64,000 nt of DNA from Guadua angustifolia (Eukaryota; Streptophyta; Magnoliopsida; Poales; Poaceae), in the NCBI GenBank assembly GCA_036346375.1, contig CM070520.1, positions 16,069,791 to 16,133,790 on the forward strand, in the 5' to 3' direction. The position numbers and the translations under genes were made by a program. The notes below the pieces were generated by a model. That model saw nothing but the letters and a program-made list of their open reading frames with translations. It was not told the origin of the DNA and ran no database searches. Below are positions 22,514 through 32,574 of the stretch, one piece after another; position 1 is the first letter of the stretch, and each line of letters starts with the position of its first letter.

Positions 22514-24430
22514 CCTTATATTATACCCTATGTAGAGGGTCCCTCCAGCAAATGCTCCCTCCTAGCACCCTCTACCCGCTATATATTTACCTTGCCTTGA
22601 CTTCATCTATCAGGTGATCCAAAACAACAACCATAACCGTATCAGCGGTTTACCAACATCTAATAAACCGATTTAGGTTTTTTCTTAAAGCAACATTTTA
22701 CCATATACCAATGATACCACATATATTCCAAATAAATTACATATATTAAACTAATTATGGTCGTGGATGCTTGCTTGGATTTTGATCAAAATATACGTCT
22801 TCACACGTGTGTAATTCTATGGTCTGCTGCTTAAATTTATTTTCTGAAATTACATAAATACCATATTTAGTGGCTAATAAGTTTTTACAGGGTTTAAGGT
22901 GCCCAACCTGCACTTCTCATTATTTTAAAATTTGTAAAATTTACTTTGTGATTTTTAGTACTTTATTTGATTTTATAACGTCACGCTTTATTTATTGGTT
23001 CAATCGACTGAAATTAACATTTTTCATCAATTTCAACTGATTTAACTGATTTAAATCTTGTATAGGTACAAATAATTTTTATTTAGCTGGTTTATCAAAA
23101 TTTGAATTTTTCTTATTTTTCTCTTATTTTATTTTTCTGATAATTTATTAGCTGCAACCATTTTACATGATTATTAATGTAAGAATTACATTACGATTAT
23201 CTCCTGCGGCTAGTTAGCCAATTTTTATGCATTTTAGAGATTTTCCAATTTTTTCCTATTTTTCTCTTTCTTTTTCTTCTTCTTCCTTTTCTTTTCTTTT
23301 CTCTCTTTTTCTCTCCTCTTTTTTTCCCTTCTCTGGCTCTCCTTCGCTTTTCTCCATTCCCCCTTTTTGCTCCTTGCTCTAGCTGCCGAATCGGCCGGCC
23401 CTCGTGGTGCTTGTGCCGGCGCGCCACCGGCTCTGGCCGCTCTCTGGCCTCCCCTCAGCCTGGCTGGGCTTCACCTACCCCAGCCTGGCTGCCTCCTCTG
23501 ATCCTTACACCGCCTAGCCTGGCGCTGTTGGCCGGCTCATTGATCGGCCACCCAAGGCTCGTCCTCCATGCGCGCCTATCTCGGCCACTCGGCTGGCCAT
23601 TTGTCTTGCAAGCCCGTGCCCAGTCTGGGCTCTGGCACTGCCCGATGGCCCGATTCCCGCGTTCTCTATTGCGGTTTGAGCTGGCTTCGGCCTGGTTGCA
23701 CTTCTCCCGTCTGGTCTAAGATAGAAATAATCTTATAATAGAAAATTTTTAGTTTTTATTAAAAAAGTTTAGGATGAGAAGTCTGATTAGACTAAAGAAA
23801 TAGAATCCTATTCCGTTAATTAGGATTGCACAAAGAAATTGAAGGCCGCGTGCAGTTGCGAGTGTTCCGTACTTCCGTGTGGCAAAAAAAAGCTACCTAG
23901 GAGATGTCGAAAAGATGTGTTCACCGTCTAAAGTCATATCCGTCGAAGTTGACTCCGGGGCGTTGAAGAGATGTGGTCACCATCCAAAGTCAAGTTCGTC
24001 GAAAATGAGTCCGGGATATTAAAGAGTTGTAGTCATCATTCTATATGTGTGTGCGCATAAGAGTTCTTGCAGGTGTATCCAAGCTCTCTTATGGGTAAGC
24101 TCTAATGCGAGTCTGCGTTGCCGTCAAGATGTGTTACCAGTGAAAAGACAAATTAGAGTTGAAGCAAAAGGTCGTAATCATCGGCAAGGTACGTCACCGG
24201 TGATATGGCCAGGAAGAAGAAGACAGAACTCCTTGGAGGGGCAGGTCTTTGGATGGCTTCTTCTGATTACATACACTAAATTCAATATAAATTGTTCATT
24301 CTTTTCGATCAGATTAGCTAGTATTTATTTATACTTTCTCTAGTAATAGATCATACCAATACTCTTAGCAAATTAATAATTAGTTCTAATTTCTATTACT
24401 CATCGTATATTATCAGTACATAGGACTGTA
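22514..24430. other. Unassigned repeat-like sequence with pyrimidine tract and short tandem repeat
   Basis: It contains a pyrimidine-rich tract (23220-23390), a GC-rich stretch (23390-23720) and about three copies of a 55-57 bp unit (23905-24045: TTGAAGAGATGTGGTCACCA, GTCCGGG). This composition is typical of a long LTR, but the ends could not be proved. ORFs at 23197-23427 and 23411-23719 are low-complexity shadows. Confidence 0.4.
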
Positions 24431-24443
24431 ACATTTCTCGCCA

Positions 24444-24850
24444 TTGGCTTGGCGTATGTCGGAGTGGTTGCTCTCTAACATCCAGCTTGGTGACCATTTG
24501 ATAACAACGCTGGTCTTAGAGTTTGATGATTGTACGCCACGATGTCGCTATGTAGTTTATGGTCAGCAGGGCTATCAGGAAATAACTCTGTTCCTACAGG
24601 AACTAAAGGACATCCAATCACGATGTTCTATTCTGGCCCATGGGCTGTTTACGGCGATTTCAACCTAATCTATAGGGCTGAAGACAAATTAAAATGACAA
24701 AAATCTTAGCATGAGATCAGTGGGTCATTTCCGTAGATTCCGTGATGACGTGATACTCAAAGAGATGCATCTGAATTCTGAACGGTCGTCTTTTTACGTG
24801 AACCAACGAATGGGCACACCCAATGTTCGAGAGAATTGCTTGTTTGTTTA
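24444..24850 (+). pseudogene. LINE (L1-type) endonuclease fragment
   Basis: Translated pieces match the apurinic-type endonuclease of plant L1 LINEs: VYGQQGYQEITLFLQELKDI, then after a one-base frameshift near 24630 GPWAVYGDFNLIYRAEDK, and in a third frame GHFRRFRDDVILKEMHLN. The GDFN motif is part of the endonuclease active site. The family would continue with reverse transcriptase, which is absent, so this is a truncated, frameshifted relic. Confidence 0.85.
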
Positions 24851-25128
24851 TCCACTGGTCATCAAACCGTGTATCCAACGGATAATATATTTTCTTTATG
24901 TTTTTGCAAATTTAGTACTAAGTTCATAGAAATTTTGGTAGCATAATTTTAGTTACAAATGCTAGTATCTCTAAAAATTAAAATTTCAAAATTTACATTA
25001 TAGTTCTTTTGGCAAACTGACGAAAAGATTTTAGTAGCAATTGTTTACGTTCAAAATTTATATTGAGAACTAACTTGGATTTTGAATTATCACATGTGCT
25101 AATTCTTTTCTGTCTAATTTCAATTATA
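24851..25128. other. No recognised feature
   Basis: AT-rich sequence between the LINE relic and the reversed Helitron terminus. Confidence 0.5.
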
Positions 25129-25830
25129 CTAGCCAGAATAACGCGCTACGCCGCGTCACGTACAACGATGCAACGTGAAAAATTTAAGAAATTTGGTCGT
25201 ATTTTCAGTTTTCATATTTTTTTTAAATGGGTCGGTAGGACCCGTTGTCGAATCCATAGGCTGTTATAAACCTTCGACGAATCTATGTTTTTTTGATAAA
25301 ACCGCAGTTAGGACCTGTCGACGAATCTATGGGCTACTATAAACTTTCGACGAATATGTGTTTTTTTTAAAAAAACCGTGGCTATTTTTTGACGCATTTC
25401 GGGAAATTTGGTCGTATTTTCGATTTTCATATTTGTTTTAAAAAAATGAGTTGTTAGGACCTGTCGGCGAATCTATGGGCTACTATAAACCTTCGATGAA
25501 TTTGTAATTTTTTTTGAGAAAACCGCGGTTATGACTTGTTGACGAATCTTTGGGTTGCTATAAATTTTCGACGAATCTGTGTTTTTTTAATCGTACAGGG
25601 ACCTAAAGTAATTTTTTTCTAGAGTCCGTCCCGCTAAAAACCATGAAGAGGACCTAAATGTAAGCCGCGGAGGGACCTAAACGTAATTTTGATTTTTTGG
25701 GTCTATTTTATTAAAAAAACTGGCGAAAGGACCTAAACACGATTTCTAATTTTTCGGAGGGTCTAATCACGAGCACGGACAGCTGGCACGGCGCAATGGC
25801 CGACAATCCCACATGCTATAATATATAGTA
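25129..25830 (-). mobile_element. Non-autonomous Helitron, minus orientation
   Basis: On the minus strand the 3' terminus reads a CGCGGCGTAGCGCG hairpin, a short spacer, then CTAG and T (25128-25160 on the plus strand). The 5' end near 25825 is approximate (TATATTATAGCATGTGGGAT). The interior has about four copies of a 100-bp unit (GGACCTGTCGACGAATCTAT, 25230-25590) and GGACCTAAACGTAA motifs shared with the Helitron at 50538. Confidence 0.72.
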
Positions 25831-26065
25831 TACATTGCAAGTTTTGTGTTTATGTTTGAGTACAAAATAGTCATTTGTTTATATGGTCAAGATTTTTTTT
25901 CTTTTTTGATTAATATGGGAATTCCTAGATTTTTTATTTCCTAATTAATATGGGAACTTCTAGTTTTTCCTTTTTCTGCGATTAATAGGGTAATTTCTAG
26001 CTTTTCATTCCGTAGAATTAACTCGGGGGGCTTCTAGAAAAGCCTTCAATCACCATAGATATAGG

Positions 26066-26342
26066 AGGAAGTATATGGTGAAAGTAGGTATATGGTAAAA
26101 TCATGAAAGTAATCAAACAGGAGCATTGGATCAAATTTGAATGGTTCAGATCTAGGTGGAATCCCACCTCCTCACTTAAACACGTTTGACACATAACCCC
26201 CTAGAAAAATTACAAAATTCCACACTTTAAGTGGAGGAGGTGGGATTTCACCTAGATATGAACCATTCAAGTTTGATCCAATGCCCCTGTTTGATTACTT
26301 TCATGATTTCACCATATGTCCACTTTCACCATATACTTTCTC
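26066..26342. mobile_element. Mutator-type MITE, 277 bp
   Basis: A nearly complete foldback: AGTATATGGTGAAAG and AATCATGAAAGTAATCAAAC are mirrored at the other end, and GGTGGAATCCCACCTCCTC near the centre. TAGATATAGG is duplicated exactly at 26056-26065 and 26343-26352. Confidence 0.9.
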
Positions 26343-26349
26343 TAGATAT

Positions 26350-26757
26350 AGGGGCTGTTTAAAGGGCTATGTTTCATCTTTGAGCCAAAAACTCCCCCAA
26401 ATAGCAGGGCTATAAAGCAATTCTGAAGTTAAGCCACATTAGAAACACCTCTAAAAGCAGCGGCCGCTGGGGAGGAGTTTTTCAGCTGTGGACTTGGCTT
26501 CGCTTGACTGCCTCCCATCTCACTCACTCCGCCTCCCCGACCTCTGTCGCCCTACTTCGCCATCTCCACGTCACCTTTCCACTCATCCACCGCTGTGCTT
26601 TGCTAGATTACTTCCTCCTCGCTCGATTGCCCCCAAAAACTATAGTTGTAGCAACTAGTTTGCCAAACGACATAACAAGAAAATCCATAGCCGTCAGCTA
26701 CAACTGCTTTACAGAATAAAAAGCAGCTTTCAGCCCTGTCGTAGCCCTCCAAACAAA
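26350..26757. mobile_element. Possible DNA-transposon MITE
   Basis: GGGGCTGTTTAAAGGGCTA at the left is a weak inverted match to TAGCCCTCCAAACAAACC at the right, the terminus type of Tourist-like elements. TATAG occurs at both flanks, but part of it overlaps the adjacent 10-bp duplication, so the boundaries are uncertain. Confidence 0.35.
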
Positions 26758-27478
26758 CCTATAGATAGGTGGATAGGTAGAAAGATTGATTAAATGGCAG
26801 GTTCCATACCCTAACTACTTTTACCAGGCACACCCAACCATCTGTTCCGATTGCTGCCCTCTCTAGCTCAAAACCCGATGCTTCCTTCCACGCAAAATGC
26901 TGGTTCCGGTTCGAGGTCTTTTGGCCAACTGCAGAGCTACCGCGAGGTGATCCGACAGGCGTGGTCATGCCCTCTGAGAGGGGCAGATTCCATTTGTAAG
27001 CTTGAGTGGTTGCTATGGAACACAGCCAATGCGCTCCAAACCTAGAGCTAAAGATTCATAGGCAATGTCAAAATACAACTATGTTTTGCAAAGGGATTAT
27101 TATTTCGGCTAGAGCCTAGAGGTCGCATAGAAGTCACTACTGCAGAAAGGCATATATTAGACGATTCTTTACAAACGGATTTCAAAATCCATTTGTGATA
27201 AGAGGTCATCACTGGCGGTTTTTTTTTACAAAAACAGTCAGTGATGAATAAAACTGTATGTGATGAGGAGAATATCATAGATGGTTTTAGCCAAAAATTG
27301 CATGTGATGACCATTTTAGGAAATAAGTACAGAGAGCCCTGACCACTTGGGAGTTATTTTTGAGGTGGCTGCGATTGAGAAATGATCTAGGGGAAAGATA
27401 CCCTAGATTTGGTGGTGTGATTGTAGATCCTTCAGTTCTTGGTCATCTATGGTTAGTAATTGGTTCAAATCCTAACTT

Positions 27479-28326
27479 GGTAAAGAGGGAAATGAATATG
27501 GTTTCTAGATCTAGCTTGATGTAGATCCATTTATTCTCTGTGATGTAAAGTAGTAATTAGTTGTAATTGCATTATACTCAATATGTAGATAGTTACTTAG
27601 GAATGTGATTTAGGCTAATAATTGGTTGTAATTGCATTATATTCAAGGTATATACATTTAGCTTGGTAAAGAGGGAAATGAAGATGGTTTCTAGATCTAC
27701 CTTGTATAGATCCATTTGTTCTCTGTGATGTAAAGTAGTAATTGGTTGTAATTGCATTATACTCAATATGTAGATAGTTACTTAAAGGAAGGTAATTTAG
27801 GCTAATAATTGGTTGTAATTGCATTATATTCAAGGTATATACATCTAACTTGGTAAAGACGGAAATGAGGCCCTATTTGTTTATACTTATGTTTTTGGCT
27901 TATAGCTTGAAGCCGGCTTTTTGGCTTAAACAGCTTAAAAGCTAATAGATTTTTTACATGATAGAGGTGTTTAATTTTATCTAACTTTAGTGTTATCAAT
28001 CTAAAATCAACCATCAATAAGCCAAAAAAGCTTCTCTCCAATGGCATTTAGCTTTTAGTTATATGGAGGCTTATGGCTTTTGAAAAGCCCAGATAAAAAG
28101 CTAATCGTTTATTTAAGTTTTAGCTTTTTGGCTTTTAAACCAGTGAAAAAGCTCAAACAAACAGGGCTTGAAGATAGTTTCTAGATCTAGCTCGTGTAGA
28201 TTTATTTGTTCTCTATGATGTAAAATAGTAATTAGTTGTAATTGCAATATACTCAATATGTAGATAGTTACTTAAAGGAAGTTGATTTAGGCTAATAATT
28301 GGTTGTAATTGTATTATATTCAAGGT
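27479..28326. repeat. Three tandem 185-bp units inside the CACTA element
   Basis: Units start at 27479, 27665 and 27852 (GGTAAAGAGGGAAATGA..). Each contains two diverged half-units around AATTGGTTGTAATTGCATTA. The third unit is interrupted by a Tourist MITE. Confidence 0.85.
27869..28168. mobile_element. Tourist-like MITE, 300 bp
   Basis: The termini GGCCCTATTTGTTT and AAACAAACAGGGCT are inverted repeats. TGA is duplicated at 27866-27868 and 28169-28171. The uninterrupted sequence GGAAATGAAGATGG is present in the preceding tandem unit, confirming the boundaries. Confidence 0.85.
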
Positions 28327-28329
28327 ACA

Positions 28330-29340
28330 TGGAAAAAGTATTGCTGGCTCAATGGGACAAAAAATTCATACTTCTACCCCATGACCCGGGGTAAGTGCTT
28401 CGTCTAGTTTCTATACTAGTTGATTTATACTATGTAATGTAGCTCGAAGTTAGATTCAATGACCATGGCGACATACCTATGTAGGTTTCACTGGGTTTTA
28501 CTCGTAATTGTATCAAGGCAGAACCGGATAATTTACCTTTATTCCAAAAAGGGTGGCACTCATGACTTGGTGCCTATCAGAGATTTACTCGATGGGTCAT
28601 ATGGTGTCTACAAAGCAAGCTGAAGCATATTTATAAGTTTTCGATATCCGCTAATACACAATAATCCTTCACACTCCATAATAATACCCTTGAACTAATT
28701 ACCCTATTATATTTTGACAGTGCCACCAGCAACCAAAGGGCACTAACCTATGTGGATTCTACATTTGCCATAATATACAACTTCTCATTGGTTTAAAGAA
28801 GACCAATGTCATAGAGATTTATCAATCTTGCAACAATTCTTTCCACTTATTAATTTAGATACACGCAAAATTTACTTTTCCTATCGACAAGATTGGCAAT
28901 GCACTAAATCTGCGTTGGAACAGGCTGACCTGCTAGGTATTCGAGGACAACTGTGTGCCTTTTTTATGTGTGAGGTTATAAATCCAAAAGGTGAATGCCA
29001 CTCAAGCATCACCTGATATCAGAGTTGTAAATTTGTTAGTTACCATTTCGATTAATTTGTGAATCTTGTACTGTGAATTTGTGAGTTGTAGTTCTAAATT
29101 CAATTGGTTATTATATATGTGACTTAATTTCTGAAATAGATGCACTGTATGTTGTAATTTGCGATCGGAGTTGATTTCTAAAATAGATGCGCTGTATATT
29201 GTAATATGTGATCCGAGTTCATTTCTAGAATGTATGTCATAATATACTAGTGATGCTTTGTAATGCTTTTGTTTTAGAGGGTATGACTAGCATTTCCTGA
29301 GACTAGCCAATTAATAAAAATAGTAAATCTTAAAAAATAA
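28330..29340. other. CACTA interior without recognised gene
   Basis: About 1 kb of AT-rich interior. A 62-codon frame (28828-29016) shows no family motif. It may be captured host sequence, but nothing identifies it. Confidence 0.4.
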
Positions 29341-29813
29341 GCATCACAAACGGTTCTTGTTTGGAAACATCTGTGATGAGGGTTATATCACATACAGTTC
29401 CAAACAAAAAACGTCTGTGATGTATCCCACATCACAGACGGTTAAAAAAACGGTCTATGCTGAAAGCTACATCACAGACGGTTTCAACCAAGAACCGTCT
29501 GTAATTTATACCTCATCACAGACGGTTCCAAGCAAAAACCATATGTGATAATGTATTTATCACAGACGGTTGCAGCCAAGGACAGTCTATGATTTATCCC
29601 TCATCACAAATGGTTCCTAAAAAACCATTTGTGATGAGAGATGCATCACATACGTCTCTTGGTTGGAACCATCTGTGAAGACTATTTTCACAAACAGTTC
29701 ACAAATCATCTGTGATCACTGAAGTCATCACTAACAATTGCTCATAGACGGTTCATAAAACCGTCTGTGATGACCCTCACAAACCATCTATAATGTGTTC
29801 TTGTGCAGTAGTG
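29340..29813. repeat. CACTA subterminal array (right end)
   Basis: About twelve copies of CATCACAGACGGTT or its inverse AACCGTCTGTGATG, spaced about 30-45 bp apart. They cause the spurious frame at 29357-29548. Confidence 0.85.
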
Positions 29814-29869
29814 AGTGTAGAATCCTCTCGACTCATGAGTTGGATCTGTGAGAAGATCTCAAGCTCAGA

Positions 29870-30038
29870 TCTGGGGGTGGTTTCATCGTCCACCTAGGCA
29901 CAATGTGCTGCCTACCGCCAGATGGAGTTGTTAGAATCAATGTGTATGGATCCTTCCTGGCAACCGAAGGCAATGGTGGATGGGGTTTTATTGCTAGATA
30001 TGGATGTAGAGAGATTGAGGCAGTGGGGGTGGGTAATA
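29870..30038 (+). pseudogene. RNase H-like (RVT_3) fragment of a plant LINE
   Basis: The frame reads PPDGVVRINVYGSF then GNGGWGFIARYG, matching the start of the RNase H-like domain found at the C terminus of plant LINEs and related host genes (usual form NVDGAF..GGWGFV(I/V)RD). The catalytic Asp of NVDG is Tyr here. The frame is cut by the Helitron at 30039 and does not resume recognisably after 45730. It could belong to the same LINE as 24444-24850, but that is only inference. Confidence 0.6.
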
Positions 30039-31493
30039 TCAACTCTATTATAAGCGGAGGAATTGGAGAGCGTTTAGCCTGCCCACGTGTCAAGCCACGC
30101 CCATTTGCAAAAAACCCCTCCGTTTCTTCAAATTACGGATAGGTCCTTATAGATTACGAATGGGTCCTTTACGATTTTTTGTGAGGGGAAGATACTTTTT
30201 CCCGAATCGTGTTTGGGTCCCTCGCGCGCTGTTTTACGGACAAAATCTCCCGTTAAATTCAAATCGCAAACAAGCCCTTTTCTAATTTTTCAAGATAGTA
30301 GACAGGTCCAAAAACGTAACAAATAGGCCCTTGCTCCTTACGTCTAGGTCCTTTCTCCGTTTTCCCCGGAAAAAATATTTTCGTCACCAGAAATATATGT
30401 GTAACTCTATCTCTAGACTTTTTTCTCAGCTCGGTTTTCCATCTCGATCTCTGATATTTTTTAAAGCATGTATTATTACTCGGTGAACGCGTAGAGTGTT
30501 ACGCTCGACAAAAGAAGGTTGTCATCTCTAATAATTTTTTGCCCTTTTTCCTCGAAAGAAGGTTGTCGTCTCTAATAATTTTTCGCCATTTTTCCTCTGG
30601 GCTATTTTCCCACCTCGGTTTTTTAGCTCGGTTTTTCCCAAGAAAACACCGAAAGACCCTCCAAAAAAATAGAAAATACATCTCGGTCTGTTTTTACACA
30701 AAAAATGGGAAATCGTTTCTCACTCGCGCGTGCGTGTAAGTTCAACCTTCATTAGTTATGATTTTGGTGTTAATGACAAATCTAATATTGAGATTATCCC
30801 TTAATGTGATTTTATTATTAATGACAAATCTTATATCGAGACTAACTTGTTTATTTAGAATATCTTTGATTAGTCTCATCACATTGAAAAATGGAAAACT
30901 CAATGTATGTATGCATATTCTTTCTAGTATTAATTGCATACTTTGGATTAAAGTTAAAATATGAATCTCCCCATTATATTAACCACAAAATGTGCATCAT
31001 GTTTCCCAATCCATATATTACATGGATGCACATACTTAGGGGGAGTTTGTAGTTTAACTTGAAAGTCTCTTTGTATTGATCTAATTCTTATTGACACATA
31101 TAAGGATCAAGGCAAAGGAACTAAATCCTTGAGTATATATTTGAATTGCCTAGTCATAGTATACTCATGGTAATATAGGATATACTCCAATGTGATTAAA
31201 TTGAATATGTGTATATTATATCCAAGTCAATCATATTTATGCACATATACATGTGGGGTTTATTCTATAGTTGATGACTTAGAGTAACGATCAATTCCAT
31301 ATAGCCTACACATAATGGATCATTACTTTTCATCAACATGAGTATATGAAAACTTGTGTAGTTAATATATACTCATATCAATTTAAATGATAATTTAAAT
31401 TGAGGTCATTTGTCCTATTAATCATTAAAGAACATTTCATCATGTGTTGATGGTGTTCCGTGATTAATTAAGGACAAATGAATAGTTCTTAAG

Positions 31494-32139
31494 TGTCGAC
31501 GATCGGGATTGTCAACCGCAATAAATGAGATGGGGGTTAGTGTGATACGGGACCCGAACTGCGCTTCGCTCAAACGGAGGAATGGAGTGGACGTGTCGTG
31601 GTCGGAGCAAGACGTCAACGAGCGTGAGACAGAAGTTTATACTGGTTCGAGCCCCTGTGAAGGTAATAGCTCTACTCCAGTCGCCTTGCGGCGGTGATTC
31701 TTGCTATATCGGTGTACAGGGACGTGTTTACAGCTCAAGTCAACAATGGTGATTTCTAGCTCGAGCTATGGTGTGTACTGTTGTTGTCCTCCTTCTACGT
31801 TGTGCATCTCCAGCTTTTATACCTCCCCCTCTGCGTAACCGTCGGGAGAAATCTTCGGATCGTGACCTTCATGCGCATTGAGAGCCGTTTGTAACCGTTC
31901 CGGGCTTGCCGCGCACTCCTGCACTACTCCACGACGCCACGTCTCGGTAACTGCCCAGTAAATGCACGTGCCGAGATCCAAGGAAATAGCGACCCGAGCA
32001 AAGGCTAGCCCGCACCCGAGGTCGTGCGTACTCGAGGGCATAGGATGCCCAACCGAGCAAGGGCGTGACCGGGGGGGCCCCCGAGCTAGAGGCGCGTTAT
32101 TTGTCTTGTTGGCCGGCCAAAGGTTGTCCAGCCCAAGCA
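31494..32139 (-). repeat. 3' LTR of Tat element 1
   Basis: It aligns with 41944-42610 over its whole length, from TGTCGACGATCGGGAT (plus strand) to TTGTCCAGCCC. Its inner edge reads AAGCA where the other LTR has CCGACA. Confidence 0.85.
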
Positions 32140-32140
32140 G

Positions 32141-32155
32141 CTAGCCCCCCCGAGG
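32141..32155 (-). other. Polypurine tract of Tat element 1
   Basis: Minus-strand CCTCGGGGGGGCTAG sits directly inside the 3' LTR, where plus-strand DNA synthesis is primed. Confidence 0.65.
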
Positions 32156-32574
32156 CTCAAGGTCGTAGAGGTGCACCCGGGACGACCTCGAGCCTCATCC
32201 AGAAATCGTCGGGGACAAACCTTCGTAGGTCTTGAAATCTTGGTCAAGGTCGGGCGGAGACCGCAAAGTAGATTCTCAGCCCCGACACCTGGCGACCTTT
32301 GAATTCTTCGTTGGGGGTACGGATGCGAACGGGCGGCGGACACCTGTGGCGCCTCGAGTCCGTAGCCCAAACCTTAACTGCGCCCGTCCAATCACGGCAG
32401 GCACGCCTTTTGAGACGCTGCAGGGCAGTATTAGCGTAGTCGCAGCGCAGAAAATCGCTGAGCCCACAGCAACTGTTGAGAAAGGAACCCCTGATCTCTG
32501 CGCCCTTCGTCTCCAAAGCTTTGCGCCCAAGCAAAGCTTCTCCTCCTCCTCGACCAAGCACCTTTGCCTTTGTC

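Larger units (their letters stand above)
27135..29813. mobile_element. Non-autonomous CACTA element, 2.7 kb
   Basis: It starts CACTACTGCAGAAAGG and ends TTCTTGTGCAGTAGTG, with AGT duplicated at 27132-27134 and 29814-29816. The subterminal motif ATCACAGACGGTT and its inverse occur at 29340-29800 and in weaker form at 27170-27300. No transposase can be read; the interior holds tandem repeats and a nested Tourist. Confidence 0.9.

Noticed and set aside
23197..23719. Lys/Arg-rich minus frame and Pro/Leu-rich plus frame
   Set aside because: They derive from a pyrimidine tract and a GC-rich stretch with no family motif.
29357..29548. 63-codon frame with repeated TSSQT/YASSQ-like segments
   Set aside because: It is a translation of CACTA subterminal repeats.
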